Origin: Saprospiraceae bacterium
GTDB lineage: Bacteria > Bacteroidota > Bacteroidia > Chitinophagales > Saprospiraceae
Assembly: GCA_019638385.1 (NCBI GenBank)
Contig: JAHBTW010000007.1
Coordinates: 218,221-282,220 of the forward strand
Length of the DNA: 64,000 bases
Reading direction: 5' to 3'
Shown here: positions 8,074 to 16,206 of the stretch, in pieces
How positions within the stretch are numbered: the stretch's first letter is position 1
How the letters are laid out: every line of letters starts with the position of its first letter
Program-made: the position numbers and the translations under genes
The notes under the pieces: model-generated
Databases searched by the model: none
What the model saw: only the letters and a program-made list of their open reading frames with translations
What the model was told of the DNA's origin: nothing

Positions 8074-10185
8074 ATGGACAGCCGCATAACAGAGTGGAAA
8101 GTAGAGGGGATGGACTGCAACAATTGCGCTACGAGCATCGCCCGTTTTTTGGAGCGCAAGGGGATGGAAGAGGTATTTGTGAGTTTTTCTACCAAAGCCG
8201 TTCGCTTCCGGCAGAGCGCGCAGCCGGTAGCGGTGGACGAACTCAAAGCCGGCATCCGCAAGCTCGGCTACAGCATCGTGGAGGATGTGCCCAAGCTGCA
8301 ATTCTGGACCTTAGAAAAGAAACTTGTCATCAGTGCCCTGTTTACGGCGCCGCTGTTGCTGTACCATTTTGCCATGATGGCAGGACTGCATTGGCATGTA
8401 ATAGAAAATCCCTGGGTGCAATTTGCTTTGTGCCTGCCCGTGTATGCCATCGGCGCACAGCACTTCGGGCGCAGCGCTTTCGGCTCTTTGCGGGGCGGCG
8501 TACCCAATATGGACGTACTCATCTTTATGGGCAGCACGGCGGCCTTCGGCTACAGCCTCACCGGCGCCATACTGGCCGAGCCCAATTACATTTTTTTTGA
8601 AACCGCCGCCACCATCATCACATTGGTACTCACCGGCAATTGGTTGGAAAAACGCGCTGTGGCGCAAACTACCACCGCCATCGGCGAACTGACCCGCCTC
8701 CAGGTGGAAAAAGCCCGCAAACTGATGCCCTCCGGCGCCGTGGTGCTCATTGACAAAGACGACATCGCCAAAGGCGACCTCCTGCAAGTGAACGAAGGCG
8801 ACAAAATACCCGCCGACGGCATCGTAGAATCGGGCACGGCCTGGGTGGACGAGTCTATGCTCACCGGCGAAAGCGTGCCGGTGGAAAAAGCGCCCGGCGA
8901 TGCGCTCATCGGCGCGTCCCTGCTCGCTTCGGGGCATTTGCAAATGCGCGTGCAGGCCGCCGGCCCTGATACCGTGCTGAGCCAAATGATCGAATTGGTG
9001 AAAACCGCCCAACAGGACAAGCCCGACATTCAGCGCCTCGCCGACCGCATCAGCGCCATATTTGTGCCGGCGGTACTGGGCATCGCACTGCTCACCTTCC
9101 TATTAGCGCACTTTGGCTTTGACCTGCCCGCACAAAAAGCGCTGATGAATGCCATTGCCGTACTGGTCATTTCCTGCCCTTGCGCCATGGGGCTCGCTAC
9201 GCCCACTGCCGTGATGGTGGGCGTGGGCCGCTTAGCCAAAAACGGCATCCTCGTAAAAGGCGGTCAGACGCTGGAGGTGTTTTCGCACATTCGCAACATC
9301 GTTTTTGATAAAACCGGAACCCTCACCACCGGCGATTTTCGGGTTAAAAATATTGCCTATAACACCCCCGATGAAGCCCGGGCAAACGCGCTCATCTATC
9401 GGCTCGAACAGCACTCTTCACACCCCATTGCCCAATCGCTGCTGCGCGACATGAGCAGCCGGAGCAACGGCGTTTTGCTCGATCTCATTTCCATAGAAGA
9501 AGAAAAAGGCGTGGGCATGAGCGCCCGCGATGCGCAGGGCAACGTATTCAAACTCGGCTCGGCGCGCATCCTCAGCACGGCACCGCCGGCCGGCGATGCA
9601 GCTATTTTTCTCACCGAAAACGACCGCCTGCTGGCCTCCATCGAATTGGCCGACGACATCAAGCCCGGCGCTGCCGAAGCGGTGGCCTTCCTGAAAAGCA
9701 AAGGGATTCGCCCCATCATCCTCAGCGGCGACAAGCAGGAAAAAACCGCCGCCGTAGCAGCCGCCCTCGGCATAGATACTTTTTATGCAGAACAATTGCC
9801 CGCCGAAAAGTTGGAACGCATCGCAGCATTGTCGGAAGAAGCGCCCACAGCTATGGTCGGCGACGGCATCAACGACGCGCCCGCCCTCAGCCGCGCTACC
9901 ATCGGCATATCGCTGAGCAACGGCTCGCAAGCCGCCATTCAGTCAGCACAAATCGTACTCCTCAACGGCCGCCTCGAGCGCCTGCGCGACGCCCTCGCCA
10001 TCACAAGCCACACGGTGCTCACCATCCGCCAAAACCTGTTTTGGGCTTTTTCCTACAACATCGTGGCCATTCCCTTAGCAGCGCTCGGCTTCCTCAGCCC
10101 GATGTGGGGCGCGCTGTTCATGGCGTTCTCTGATGTGGTAGTAATTGGAAATTCTATACGGCTGAAAACCAAAAAAATAGGATAA
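8074..10185 (+). CDS. copA: Copper-translocating P-type ATPase
   Basis: An inner-membrane P1B-type ATPase of 703 residues that should pump Cu+ out of the cytoplasm. One N-terminal heavy-metal domain carries the metal site GMDCNNC (Cys15, Cys18). The actuator loop has TGES, the sixth membrane helix has the transport motif CPC (Cys368-Pro-Cys370) followed by AMGLATPTAVMVGVG, the phosphorylation site is DKTGTLT (Asp412), and SHPIA (HP locus) and GDGINDAPAL follow. The order and length are typical of CopA. The CPC motif favours Cu+ or Ag+ over zinc. Start at MDSRITEW: an ATG just upstream runs into a stop after nine codons. No copper chaperone or regulator is adjacent. Confidence 0.92.
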   Translation: MDSRITEWKVEGMDCNNCATSIARFLERKGMEEVFVSFSTKAVRFRQSAQPVAVDELKAGIRKLGYSIVEDVPKLQFWTLEKKLVISALFTAPLLLYHFAMMAGLHWHVIENPWVQFALCLPVYAIGAQHFGRSAFGSLRGGVPNMDVLIFMGSTAAFGYSLTGAILAEPNYIFFETAATIITLVLTGNWLEKRAVAQTTTAIGELTRLQVEKARKLMPSGAVVLIDKDDIAKGDLLQVNEGDKIPADGIVESGTAWVDESMLTGESVPVEKAPGDALIGASLLASGHLQMRVQAAGPDTVLSQMIELVKTAQQDKPDIQRLADRISAIFVPAVLGIALLTFLLAHFGFDLPAQKALMNAIAVLVISCPCAMGLATPTAVMVGVGRLAKNGILVKGGQTLEVFSHIRNIVFDKTGTLTTGDFRVKNIAYNTPDEARANALIYRLEQHSSHPIAQSLLRDMSSRSNGVLLDLISIEEEKGVGMSARDAQGNVFKLGSARILSTAPPAGDAAIFLTENDRLLASIELADDIKPGAAEAVAFLKSKGIRPIILSGDKQEKTAAVAAALGIDTFYAEQLPAEKLERIAALSEEAPTAMVGDGINDAPALSRATIGISLSNGSQAAIQSAQIVLLNGRLERLRDALAITSHTVLTIRQNLFWAFSYNIVAIPLAALGFLSPMWGALFMAFSDVVVIGNSIRLKTKKIG

Positions 10186-10208
10186 ATGTAATTTACCTTC
10201 GGCGGCTT

Positions 10209-10270
10209 AGCACGGGTTGCGGTCGGGGTGTTGTGTCGTGAATCAAAAAAATAGACTATAATCAAGTGCC
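10209..10270 (-). pseudogene. Possible C-terminal remnant of a ParE/RelE-type toxin
   Basis: On the minus strand directly after the antitoxin-like gene, one frame reads HLIIVYFFDSRHNTPTATRA. This resembles the C-terminal strand and D-x-R-x-N-P motif of ParE/RelE-family toxins, whose genes normally follow this kind of antitoxin. Nothing resembling the first ~75 residues of such a toxin is present. It looks like a deletion scar, but the match is short and by eye only. Confidence 0.25.
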
Positions 10271-10273
10271 GGC

Positions 10274-10516
10274 CTACCGTTCGAATTGATTTTTCACCAC
10301 ATCATGAGCCACTAAATTTTCCGGGTCTTTACTTTCTTCTAAAGCCGCTTCTAATTCCTTTTGTACCTGCATAGGCAACTCTTCCCACCAATCGGTCTTA
10401 TTCAGGTTATCTGTGATAATTTCCTGAACGACTTCATAAATTTGCTCCAACAGGTTCCGGTCATTTACCTGTGCCAATAAATCAACCATACTGCCTTTCA
10501 ATTCCTGAACACTCAT
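10274..10516 (-). CDS. Small antitoxin-like protein (addiction-module component type)
   Basis: An 80-residue, mostly helical and acidic protein: N-terminal SVQELKGSMVDLLAQVNDRN, a central DWWEELP, then QVQKELEAALEESKDP and a C-terminal HDVVKNQFER. The WWxEL...Q..LE.AL pattern is common in Bacteroidota proteins that pair with ParE/RelE toxins. Here no intact toxin follows; only a toxin-like C-terminal fragment is seen at 10270-10209. It may be an orphan antitoxin. It is convergent with the copper ATPase gene. The family call is by resemblance only. Confidence 0.6.
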   Translation of the reverse strand: MSVQELKGSMVDLLAQVNDRNLLEQIYEVVQEIITDNLNKTDWWEELPMQVQKELEAALEESKDPENLVAHDVVKNQFER

Positions 10517-10584
10517 TTTATTGCTCTTTTATGTTGCCAAATGCACACTGTTTAAAGCAATTATGCAACGGGCAGAACGCTTCC

Positions 10585-12609
10585 TCACTTCAACCATTTA
10601 TCCAACCACTCAAAATAAACGCGATGCCACAGGATGCTCGTTTGGGGCGCCAGCACCCAGTGTCCTTCGTCGGGCAGGTAGAGAAAGCGGCTGGGTATAT
10701 TGCGCAGTTGGGCCGCCTGAAATGCCTGTATGCCCTCGCCGATGGGTACGCGAAAGTCTTTTTCGTTGTGAATGACGAGGATGGGCGTATCCCAGTTTTT
10801 TACAAAAAGATGCGGTGAAAACTTGGTGTAGGAAGCATGCCGCGGTTCGTCCCAGGGCGCGGCGCCCATATCGTGATTGGCAAAAAACAGTTCCTCAGTG
10901 GTGCCGTACCAACTCTCTAAGTTGAACGTGCCGCAGTGAGACACGAAGGTTTTGAAACGCTTCTGGTGGTTGCCGGCCAGCCAATAGGTTGAATAACCGC
11001 CGTAGCTGGCGCCCACTGCGCCGAGGCGATCTACATTCACATAAGGTTCTTTTTTCACGTCGTCAATAGCCGAGAGGAGGTCTTGCATGGCCTGCCCGCC
11101 CCAGTCGCCGCTGATTTGGCGGTTCCACTCCGTGCCGAAGCCGGGCATCCCCCGGCGCGCGGGCGCCACCACGATGTACCCCTGCGAGGCCATGAGTTTG
11201 AAATTCCAACGATAGGAAAAGAACTGGCTGACCAAACTCTGCGGACCGCCCTGACAATACAGCAGCGTCGGGTATTTTTTGTTGGGATCAAAATTGGGCG
11301 GATACACTACCCAAACGTGCATGTCCTTTCCGTCGGTGGTTTTCACCATGCGCTTGCGCACGCTGATGTCGTCAAATTGGGCCAGCAACTCGCGGTTGGT
11401 GAACGTGAGCTGTTGCATGGCGCCGGTTTGCGGGTCAATGCGGAACAACTCGGCGGGCATATTCATGTCGTTGCGCGCCGCGATGAGGTGGCGGCTGCCC
11501 ACCGCAAATGCGCCCACATCCCACTGCCCGTTGCTGACCTGCCGGATGCGCTTATTGCCGAGTTGGATATTGAATAACTGCTTCGTGGCATTCACGCCGG
11601 CCCGGAAGTAGAGGCTTTGGCCGTCGGCTGCCCATTGCGCCTCTTCCATGCTTTCGTCATAAGCGGCGCTGATATCTTCTTTTTTGCCGGTTTGAAAATC
11701 ATACACAAACAAGCGGTTTTTGTCGGCCTCATAACCGGGTGTGGCCATGCTGAGCCAGGCCAGATAGCGCCCGTCGGGCGAAAAAGCCGGGTGCTTATCG
11801 TAGCCCGGCATGCCCTCGCTGAGGTTGACAGTGGTTTTGGCGGCGAGGTCGTACAAGAAAATATCGGTGTCGGTGCCCGTTGCATAATCGGTACCGGTTT
11901 GGCGCTTGGCGCTATAGACGACTTTGCGCCCGTCGCGGCTCCAAACCACTTCCTCAATACCGTCAAACGGCTCCACGGGCGCTTCCACGGCAGCATTCAC
12001 GATGTTGAGCGGCGCCCCTGTGAGTTTTCCGTTTTCATAAGATTGGATAAAGACATTGGGATCGTGAAAATCATCCCAGTAGTTCCAGTGGCGGTAGTTG
12101 AGCTGGTCAATGATGCGGCCCTTGGCCAGCGGAAGGTCGGGATACACATCCTGCACCGAAGCGCGGTATTTCACGTCGCGGATGAAAGCGATGTGATTGC
12201 CGGCCGGACTGTAACAAAAACCGCCGACCGGCTCGGCGCCCACCTGCATTTGGTCGGAGCCGTCGCGATTCATTTCCCACAACACACCGCCGGCCAGAAA
12301 GCCGATGCGTTTGCCGTCGGGGCGAAAGCGGGCGTTGTTTTCCGAGCCGGGGAAAGCCGTGAGCTTGCGGGCCGGAGCGCTGCCGTCGGTGGCCACGCTG
12401 TATATATCGGTGTTGCCTTTGTTGGCAGCCATGTCGTAATAAGTAACCGTGTAGAGTGCCTGCGCGCCGTCGGGCGAGAGGTCCTGAAAACTCACGCGGC
12501 CGATGCGCCAGAGGTCTTCAGGGCTGAAGGTTTTCTTTTGTGCGCTGAGCGGCGCAACGGAAACAAAGAGCAAAAGGAAAAACAGGAGTGATTTGGTTGA
12601 AGCAGTCAT
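10585..12609 (-). CDS. Secreted S9 family prolyl oligopeptidase / dipeptidyl peptidase
   Basis: A 674-residue exported serine peptidase. The start is ATG 12609, giving a signal peptide (SLLFFLLLFVSVAPLSAQ); the longer open frame to 12888 lies inside kdsB. Residues ~25-400 form a WD40-like beta-propeller with repeated 'FSPDG' and 'RDGRKVV' blades. The C-terminal alpha/beta hydrolase has the nucleophile in GASYGGY (Ser535), an acid in HNEKDFRVP and the histidine in DEGHWV. It likely releases dipeptides or short peptides in the periplasm, as DPP5-like enzymes do. A TACTTTTG box at 12636-12629 on the minus strand may give it its own promoter at the 3' end of kdsB. Confidence 0.88.
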   Translation of the reverse strand: MTASTKSLLFFLLLFVSVAPLSAQKKTFSPEDLWRIGRVSFQDLSPDGAQALYTVTYYDMAANKGNTDIYSVATDGSAPARKLTAFPGSENNARFRPDGKRIGFLAGGVLWEMNRDGSDQMQVGAEPVGGFCYSPAGNHIAFIRDVKYRASVQDVYPDLPLAKGRIIDQLNYRHWNYWDDFHDPNVFIQSYENGKLTGAPLNIVNAAVEAPVEPFDGIEEVVWSRDGRKVVYSAKRQTGTDYATGTDTDIFLYDLAAKTTVNLSEGMPGYDKHPAFSPDGRYLAWLSMATPGYEADKNRLFVYDFQTGKKEDISAAYDESMEEAQWAADGQSLYFRAGVNATKQLFNIQLGNKRIRQVSNGQWDVGAFAVGSRHLIAARNDMNMPAELFRIDPQTGAMQQLTFTNRELLAQFDDISVRKRMVKTTDGKDMHVWVVYPPNFDPNKKYPTLLYCQGGPQSLVSQFFSYRWNFKLMASQGYIVVAPARRGMPGFGTEWNRQISGDWGGQAMQDLLSAIDDVKKEPYVNVDRLGAVGASYGGYSTYWLAGNHQKRFKTFVSHCGTFNLESWYGTTEELFFANHDMGAAPWDEPRHASYTKFSPHLFVKNWDTPILVIHNEKDFRVPIGEGIQAFQAAQLRNIPSRFLYLPDEGHWVLAPQTSILWHRVYFEWLDKWLK

Positions 12610-12640
12610 GTCGAAAGAATTGTTTTGACAAAAGTAACAA

Positions 12641-13393
12641 CTATTTGGCATCCGGTTCCATTCGTTCGCGGGCGCGCTCCACGTCTTCGGGAGTATCAAT
12701 GCCGATTGTTTCGCGATCGGTGAGGGCCACGGCGATGGAATAACCGGCAGAGAGCCAGCGCAATTGTTCCAATGATTCGGCCTGCTCATACACGCCGGGC
12801 GGCAGGGCGGTGAGTTCCAGCAGCGCTTCCCGCCGGAAGGCATACAGGCCGATGTGTTTGTAAAAAAAATGGATGCCCGGCCACTCATCCTGCGGGATGT
12901 TGCGCAGGTACGGAATGGGGCTGCGGCTGAAATACATGGCCCGGCCGTGTTTGTCCATCACCACTTTCACCACGTTGGGGTTAAAAATGTCGTCGCGGTG
13001 TTCGATGGCTTTGGCCAGCGTGGCCACGGCGATTTCGGGGTGCATCAAGAGCGGATGGAGAGTCGCATCAATTTGTTCCGGCGCGATGAACGGCTCGTCG
13101 CCCTGAATATTCACCACAATGTCGAAATCGGAAAAAAGCGCCGCCACTTCAGCGCAACGGTCGGTGCCGGAGGGGTGCTCCGGGCGCGTCATCACAGCTT
13201 TTCCGCCAAAAGCGGTTACATGCTCAAAGATGCGCTCGTCGTCGGTAGCTACCACGACCTCGCTCAGCCGGGCAGCTTTACTCGCCTGCCGCCAGGTGCG
13301 CTCAATGAGACTTTGTCCTCCGATATCGGCCAGCGGCTTACCCGGAAACCGGGAGGAGGCATAGCGCGCCGGAATGATGCCTATTGCTTTCAT
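12641..13393 (-). CDS. kdsB: 3-deoxy-manno-octulosonate cytidylyltransferase (CMP-KDO synthetase)
   Basis: It activates KDO with CTP for the inner core of lipopolysaccharide. The 250-residue protein begins MKAIGIIPARYASSRFPGKP, the nucleotide-binding signature of the family; this start (ATG 13393) is preferred to a frame opening at 13423. Other hallmarks are VATDDERIFEHV, MTRPEHPSGTDRCAEVA, NIQGDEPFI and AMYFSRSPIPY. It follows the OsmC gene by 44 bases, a gap that holds most of a perfect palindrome, and precedes the S9 peptidase gene on the same strand. Confidence 0.95.
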   Translation of the reverse strand: MKAIGIIPARYASSRFPGKPLADIGGQSLIERTWRQASKAARLSEVVVATDDERIFEHVTAFGGKAVMTRPEHPSGTDRCAEVAALFSDFDIVVNIQGDEPFIAPEQIDATLHPLLMHPEIAVATLAKAIEHRDDIFNPNVVKVVMDKHGRAMYFSRSPIPYLRNIPQDEWPGIHFFYKHIGLYAFRREALLELTALPPGVYEQAESLEQLRWLSAGYSIAVALTDRETIGIDTPEDVERARERMEPDAK

Positions 13394-13410
13394 TGTTTGA
13401 AAAATTGAAT

Positions 13411-13444
13411 CCGGTAGAGACAACGCATGCGTTGTCTCTACCGG
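13411..13444. repeat. Perfect 34-bp palindrome with 17-bp arms
   Basis: The arm CCGGTAGAGACAACGCA is followed at once by its exact reverse complement. It covers the gap between OsmC and kdsB and includes the OsmC stop codon (13438-13440) plus its last sense codon. The GTAGAGACnnnnGTCTCTAC type is, as far as I recall, a dispersed palindrome in several bacterial groups. It could act as an intercistronic hairpin or 3' end. No T-run follows on either strand. Confidence 0.8.
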
Positions 13445-13854
13445 TGCATTTCAAATCCCCATGAAATTTTCGCCATTTTCTCCACCATGCGGGTCACGGA
13501 GCAGTATTTTTCCAATGACAGTTGAATGGCGCGTTCGGCTTTCGCCGGATCAACGGGGCCGAAGATATCGAAATGAACATGAATGGCTTTGAACACCGCC
13601 GGAATGGCGCCCTCCTCCCGTTCGCCGGTCACGGTTATTTTAATGTCGCGCAGCTCCTGTCTCTTTTTTTTCAGAATCAGGATGACGTCAATGGCGCTAC
13701 AGGAGCCGAGGGCAGAGAGTAGCATTTGCATAGGGCGCATGCCTTTGCCCGTACCGCCGATGTCCGCAGAAGCGTCCACTTCTACGGTATTACCGGAATC
13801 GTTCATTGCCTGGAGATGGAAATCGCCGTCTAAGCGGCTCAGTTCTATTTTCAT
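13438..13854 (-). CDS. OsmC/Ohr family protein
   Basis: A 138-residue protein of the OsmC fold. The two family cysteines are visible in ALGSCSAIDVILILKKKRQ (on the central helix) and EKYCSVTRMVEKMA near the C-terminus. Members are thiol peroxidases that reduce organic hydroperoxides, and the Cys pair is preserved; the YhfA-like subgroup is the closest by look. Start MKIELSRLDG at ATG 13854, with a TATCTTTG box 16 bases upstream on the minus strand (13878-13871), so it likely has its own promoter. The stop codon lies inside the 34-bp palindrome. Confidence 0.85.
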   Translation of the reverse strand: MKIELSRLDGDFHLQAMNDSGNTVEVDASADIGGTGKGMRPMQMLLSALGSCSAIDVILILKKKRQELRDIKITVTGEREEGAIPAVFKAIHVHFDIFGPVDPAKAERAIQLSLEKYCSVTRMVEKMAKISWGFEMHR

Positions 13855-13878
13855 AAAAAACAAGTTTTTGCAAAGATA

Positions 13879-13945
13879 ATGGGCGGCAGGCAGTGGGCGG
13901 TAGGCAGTATGCGGTTCACTGCCTACCGACGTACCGCCTACCGAG
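13879..13945. repeat. Low-complexity GGCGGTAGGCAGT repeat run
   Basis: Repeated units related to GGCGGTAGGCAGT lie between the OsmC gene and the O-antigen ligase-like gene. An 11-bp inverted pair, CGGTAGGCAGT and ACTGCCTACCG, is included. The run overlaps the last codons of the ligase-like gene (LLGRRYVGRQ). Related text occurs at 22500-22565 and 24270-24330. Confidence 0.6.
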
Positions 13946-15271
13946 CAATGCTATCCAATCCATATTCTCTTGCGGCGGCGTGTTCGGCTCATCGAAATGC
14001 CGTAGTCCCATCAGTACAAAGAGCATGTAAAACGCTGTGCCCAATTGGGTTTCTAAGGTGTGTTCCACCATACACGAGCTGAGAATAAGCAGATGAAAAG
14101 CGGCGAAAAGCGGATCGCGCCAGGCGCGCCGATACAACAAGGGCCATATCATGGCCGCCATAAAAACCAACATGCCCAATAGCCCGGTAGCCGCTCCGAC
14201 GAGCAGAAATTGATTGTGCGGCATGAGCTGAAAACCGGCTATTTCCGGGTAGTGTTGTTGCAAATAAGCGTCCGTGGCGTCGCGTATATCGCCGATGCCG
14301 ACCCCGGTAAAGGGGTGTTCGCGCATAAGCGCCGCCGCCGCTTGCAACGAACCGATGCGCCGCGCGTCGGAGAGGTCGCGGATTTGTTCCTGCTGTTCAA
14401 ACATGCGCAGGGAGTACAGCGAATAGTTGATGCGGTTTTGAAACGAGGGTACATACCGATAGGCGACTACGCCGGCAACGACAATGGAAGCGGTCAGCAA
14501 TAGGGCGATCCACCATTTCCGATGCTCCACGATGAGGAGTATGGCGTAGTACAACAAGATGCCGTACAGTGCCAACAGCCCGCTGCGCACAGCGAGTATG
14601 TGCAAATAGAGTATGAGAAAGAACGTAAGCCCGATGAGCAATTTGCGCTCCAGACCCGGATATTTCCACACAAACCGCTCCCGCAGCAAATACCCGCCAA
14701 TGGCCACGCACAAGGCCGCCATCAGGCTGAACCGGATGTGTTGCACCGGCGTAGGCAGCACCCGCCCTTCGCGGTAACCCGTTGTGATGGCGTCGTAGTC
14801 GAGGGCATAAAGCGACAGCGAATACAGGGCCGCCAGACTGATCCAAACAAAAAATACAGCCAACAGCCTTTGATACACAACTTTGTCCATGCGCGGGATG
14901 GCCGGCAGCGTAAACGGCAGCAAAAGGAACGGCAATTTCATACGCAGCCGGTCAATGTACCAGCCGGTGTTCTCCGACCACAAGCCGCTGACGGCATACA
15001 CCAAAAAAATACAGGTGAGCGCTATCAGCGCCCGGTGTTGCAGGAAATGCCGGAAATTGTTTTTGAAATTCACATTCAGCACCGCGTTGAGCGCCAGCCC
15101 GATCATGCCCATGCTCATCATGGCTTCCGACACGACCATGCCGATCATAATAAACAAGAGCGCTAATACCCCGATAAACTGATGATCAACAAAGGATGAA
15201 ATGTGCGCCCACCAATTGCGGCGGCGCGGCGCGGTATCAGATTCGGACGGCGAGGCGGAGTGGTGTTGCAT
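13916..15271 (-). CDS. O-antigen ligase / polymerase-like membrane protein (Wzy_C type)
   Basis: A 451-residue polytopic protein with about eleven hydrophobic segments from residue 33 onward. The long periplasmic loop carries the family pattern: REHPFTGVGIGDIRDATDAY, then HNQFLLVGAATGLLG. This is the Wzy_C / O-antigen ligase signature; such proteins join or polymerise glycan chains on lipid carriers in the periplasm. Ligase and polymerase cannot be told apart from sequence alone. The ATG lies 6 bases after the cysQ stop, so cysQ and this gene form an operon. The last residues are encoded by repetitive DNA and are probably not functional. Confidence 0.8.
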   Translation of the reverse strand: MQHHSASPSESDTAPRRRNWWAHISSFVDHQFIGVLALLFIMIGMVVSEAMMSMGMIGLALNAVLNVNFKNNFRHFLQHRALIALTCIFLVYAVSGLWSENTGWYIDRLRMKLPFLLLPFTLPAIPRMDKVVYQRLLAVFFVWISLAALYSLSLYALDYDAITTGYREGRVLPTPVQHIRFSLMAALCVAIGGYLLRERFVWKYPGLERKLLIGLTFFLILYLHILAVRSGLLALYGILLYYAILLIVEHRKWWIALLLTASIVVAGVVAYRYVPSFQNRINYSLYSLRMFEQQEQIRDLSDARRIGSLQAAAALMREHPFTGVGIGDIRDATDAYLQQHYPEIAGFQLMPHNQFLLVGAATGLLGMLVFMAAMIWPLLYRRAWRDPLFAAFHLLILSSCMVEHTLETQLGTAFYMLFVLMGLRHFDEPNTPPQENMDWIALLGRRYVGRQ

Positions 15272-15277
15272 GGCGTA

Positions 15278-16060
15278 CTACGGCTGAAGATTTCCATAAG
15301 CAATAAAGAACGGATTGAGGGTGTCTTCCTTGTTGTAGCGCAACGGTTTTTGTGTTTGAAAATCGAGCACCCGACCGCCGGCTTCTTCCAAAATGACCTG
15401 CCCGGCAGCGGTATCCCATTCGCCGGTACGACCGGGGCGGGGATACACATCGGCCTGGCCGCGGGCCAGCAATCCGAATTTGAGCGCGCTGCCCTTGGGC
15501 ACGAGCACGGGCGCTTCATACCGCCGAATGAAATCCTCTGTTTCTGTATTGAGATGAGAGCGGGAAATCAAAATCCGCAGGCCGGCATCTTGTTCCCGGA
15601 AAGGCGAGCAACGCAACTGCCGTTGGCCTTCGGGATGAGTCTCGTAAGCGCCCTGTCCTTTCGCCGCATAAAAACACTCCCCCGTCACCGGCGCATAAAT
15701 CAATCCAAAAACAGCCTCCTGCCCTTGCACCGCAGCGATGTTGACCGTAAAATCGCCGTTGCGACGAATGAATTCTTTGGTGCCGTCAAGCGGGTCCACG
15801 ATCCAGCAATACGGCCAGTGGCGGCGCTCCTCATAAGGCGGCAGTTCGCTTTCTTCAGAAATGACGGGCCATTGCGGATTCAGCGCCGTCAGTCCCTCAC
15901 TTATGATCTTATCGGCCATGCGGTCGGCGAGGGTAATGGGCGTAAGATCGGCCTTTTGCTCTACGGCAAAATCGGCCGTACCGCCATATACTTCCATGAT
16001 GGCATCTCCAGCCTTGACGGCTATCTGCATCACTTCCAGACCAAGATAAGCAAAGTTCAT
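15278..16060 (-). CDS. cysQ: 3'(2'),5'-bisphosphate nucleotidase
   Basis: It hydrolyses the phosphoadenosine phosphates (PAP/PAPS) formed in sulfur assimilation. The 260-residue protein has the inositol-monophosphatase fold with the metal-binding motifs ISEESE, DPLDGTKEFI (with WIV before it) and GEWDTAAGQVILEEAGG. DPLDGTKEF is typical of CysQ rather than of inositol phosphatases. Start MNFAYLGLEV at ATG 16060; upstream codons to 16081 overlap the promoter. It is the first gene of an operon with the O-antigen ligase-like gene and is divergent from the acyl-CoA dehydrogenase gene. Confidence 0.92.
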   Translation of the reverse strand: MNFAYLGLEVMQIAVKAGDAIMEVYGGTADFAVEQKADLTPITLADRMADKIISEGLTALNPQWPVISEESELPPYEERRHWPYCWIVDPLDGTKEFIRRNGDFTVNIAAVQGQEAVFGLIYAPVTGECFYAAKGQGAYETHPEGQRQLRCSPFREQDAGLRILISRSHLNTETEDFIRRYEAPVLVPKGSALKFGLLARGQADVYPRPGRTGEWDTAAGQVILEEAGGRVLDFQTQKPLRYNKEDTLNPFFIAYGNLQP

Positions 16061-16078
16061 GGTTGTCAATTTGAGCGG

Positions 16079-16108
16079 CAAAGGTATGCAAGGCGCGGCG
16101 GTATCAAA
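16079..16108 (-). promoter_or_regulatory. Predicted promoter of cysQ
   Basis: On the minus strand TTTG (16108-16105) precedes TACCTTTG (16086-16079) by 18 bases. The -7 box ends 18 bases before the cysQ ATG. Confidence 0.5.
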
Positions 16109-16138
16109 AGGACAACGAACTTTGTTTCCCGCTTACTG

Positions 16139-16167
16139 ATTGCATTCCTGCAAAATACCTACTTTTG
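16139..16167 (+). promoter_or_regulatory. Predicted promoter of the glutaryl-CoA dehydrogenase gene
   Basis: TTG at 16139-16141, 18 bases, then TACTTTTG at 16160-16167, about 40 bases before the ATG at 16207. It is divergent from the cysQ promoter. Confidence 0.45.
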
Positions 16168-16206
16168 CCCCGATTTTAAAGCTGACCAAATTCAACATTT
16201 AACAAC

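Noticed and set aside
10053..10265. A 70-residue frame overlapping the copper ATPase 3' end on the minus strand
   Set aside because: Most of it is antisense to the conserved ATPase C-terminus; only its first ~20 residues, discussed as a toxin remnant, look protein-like.
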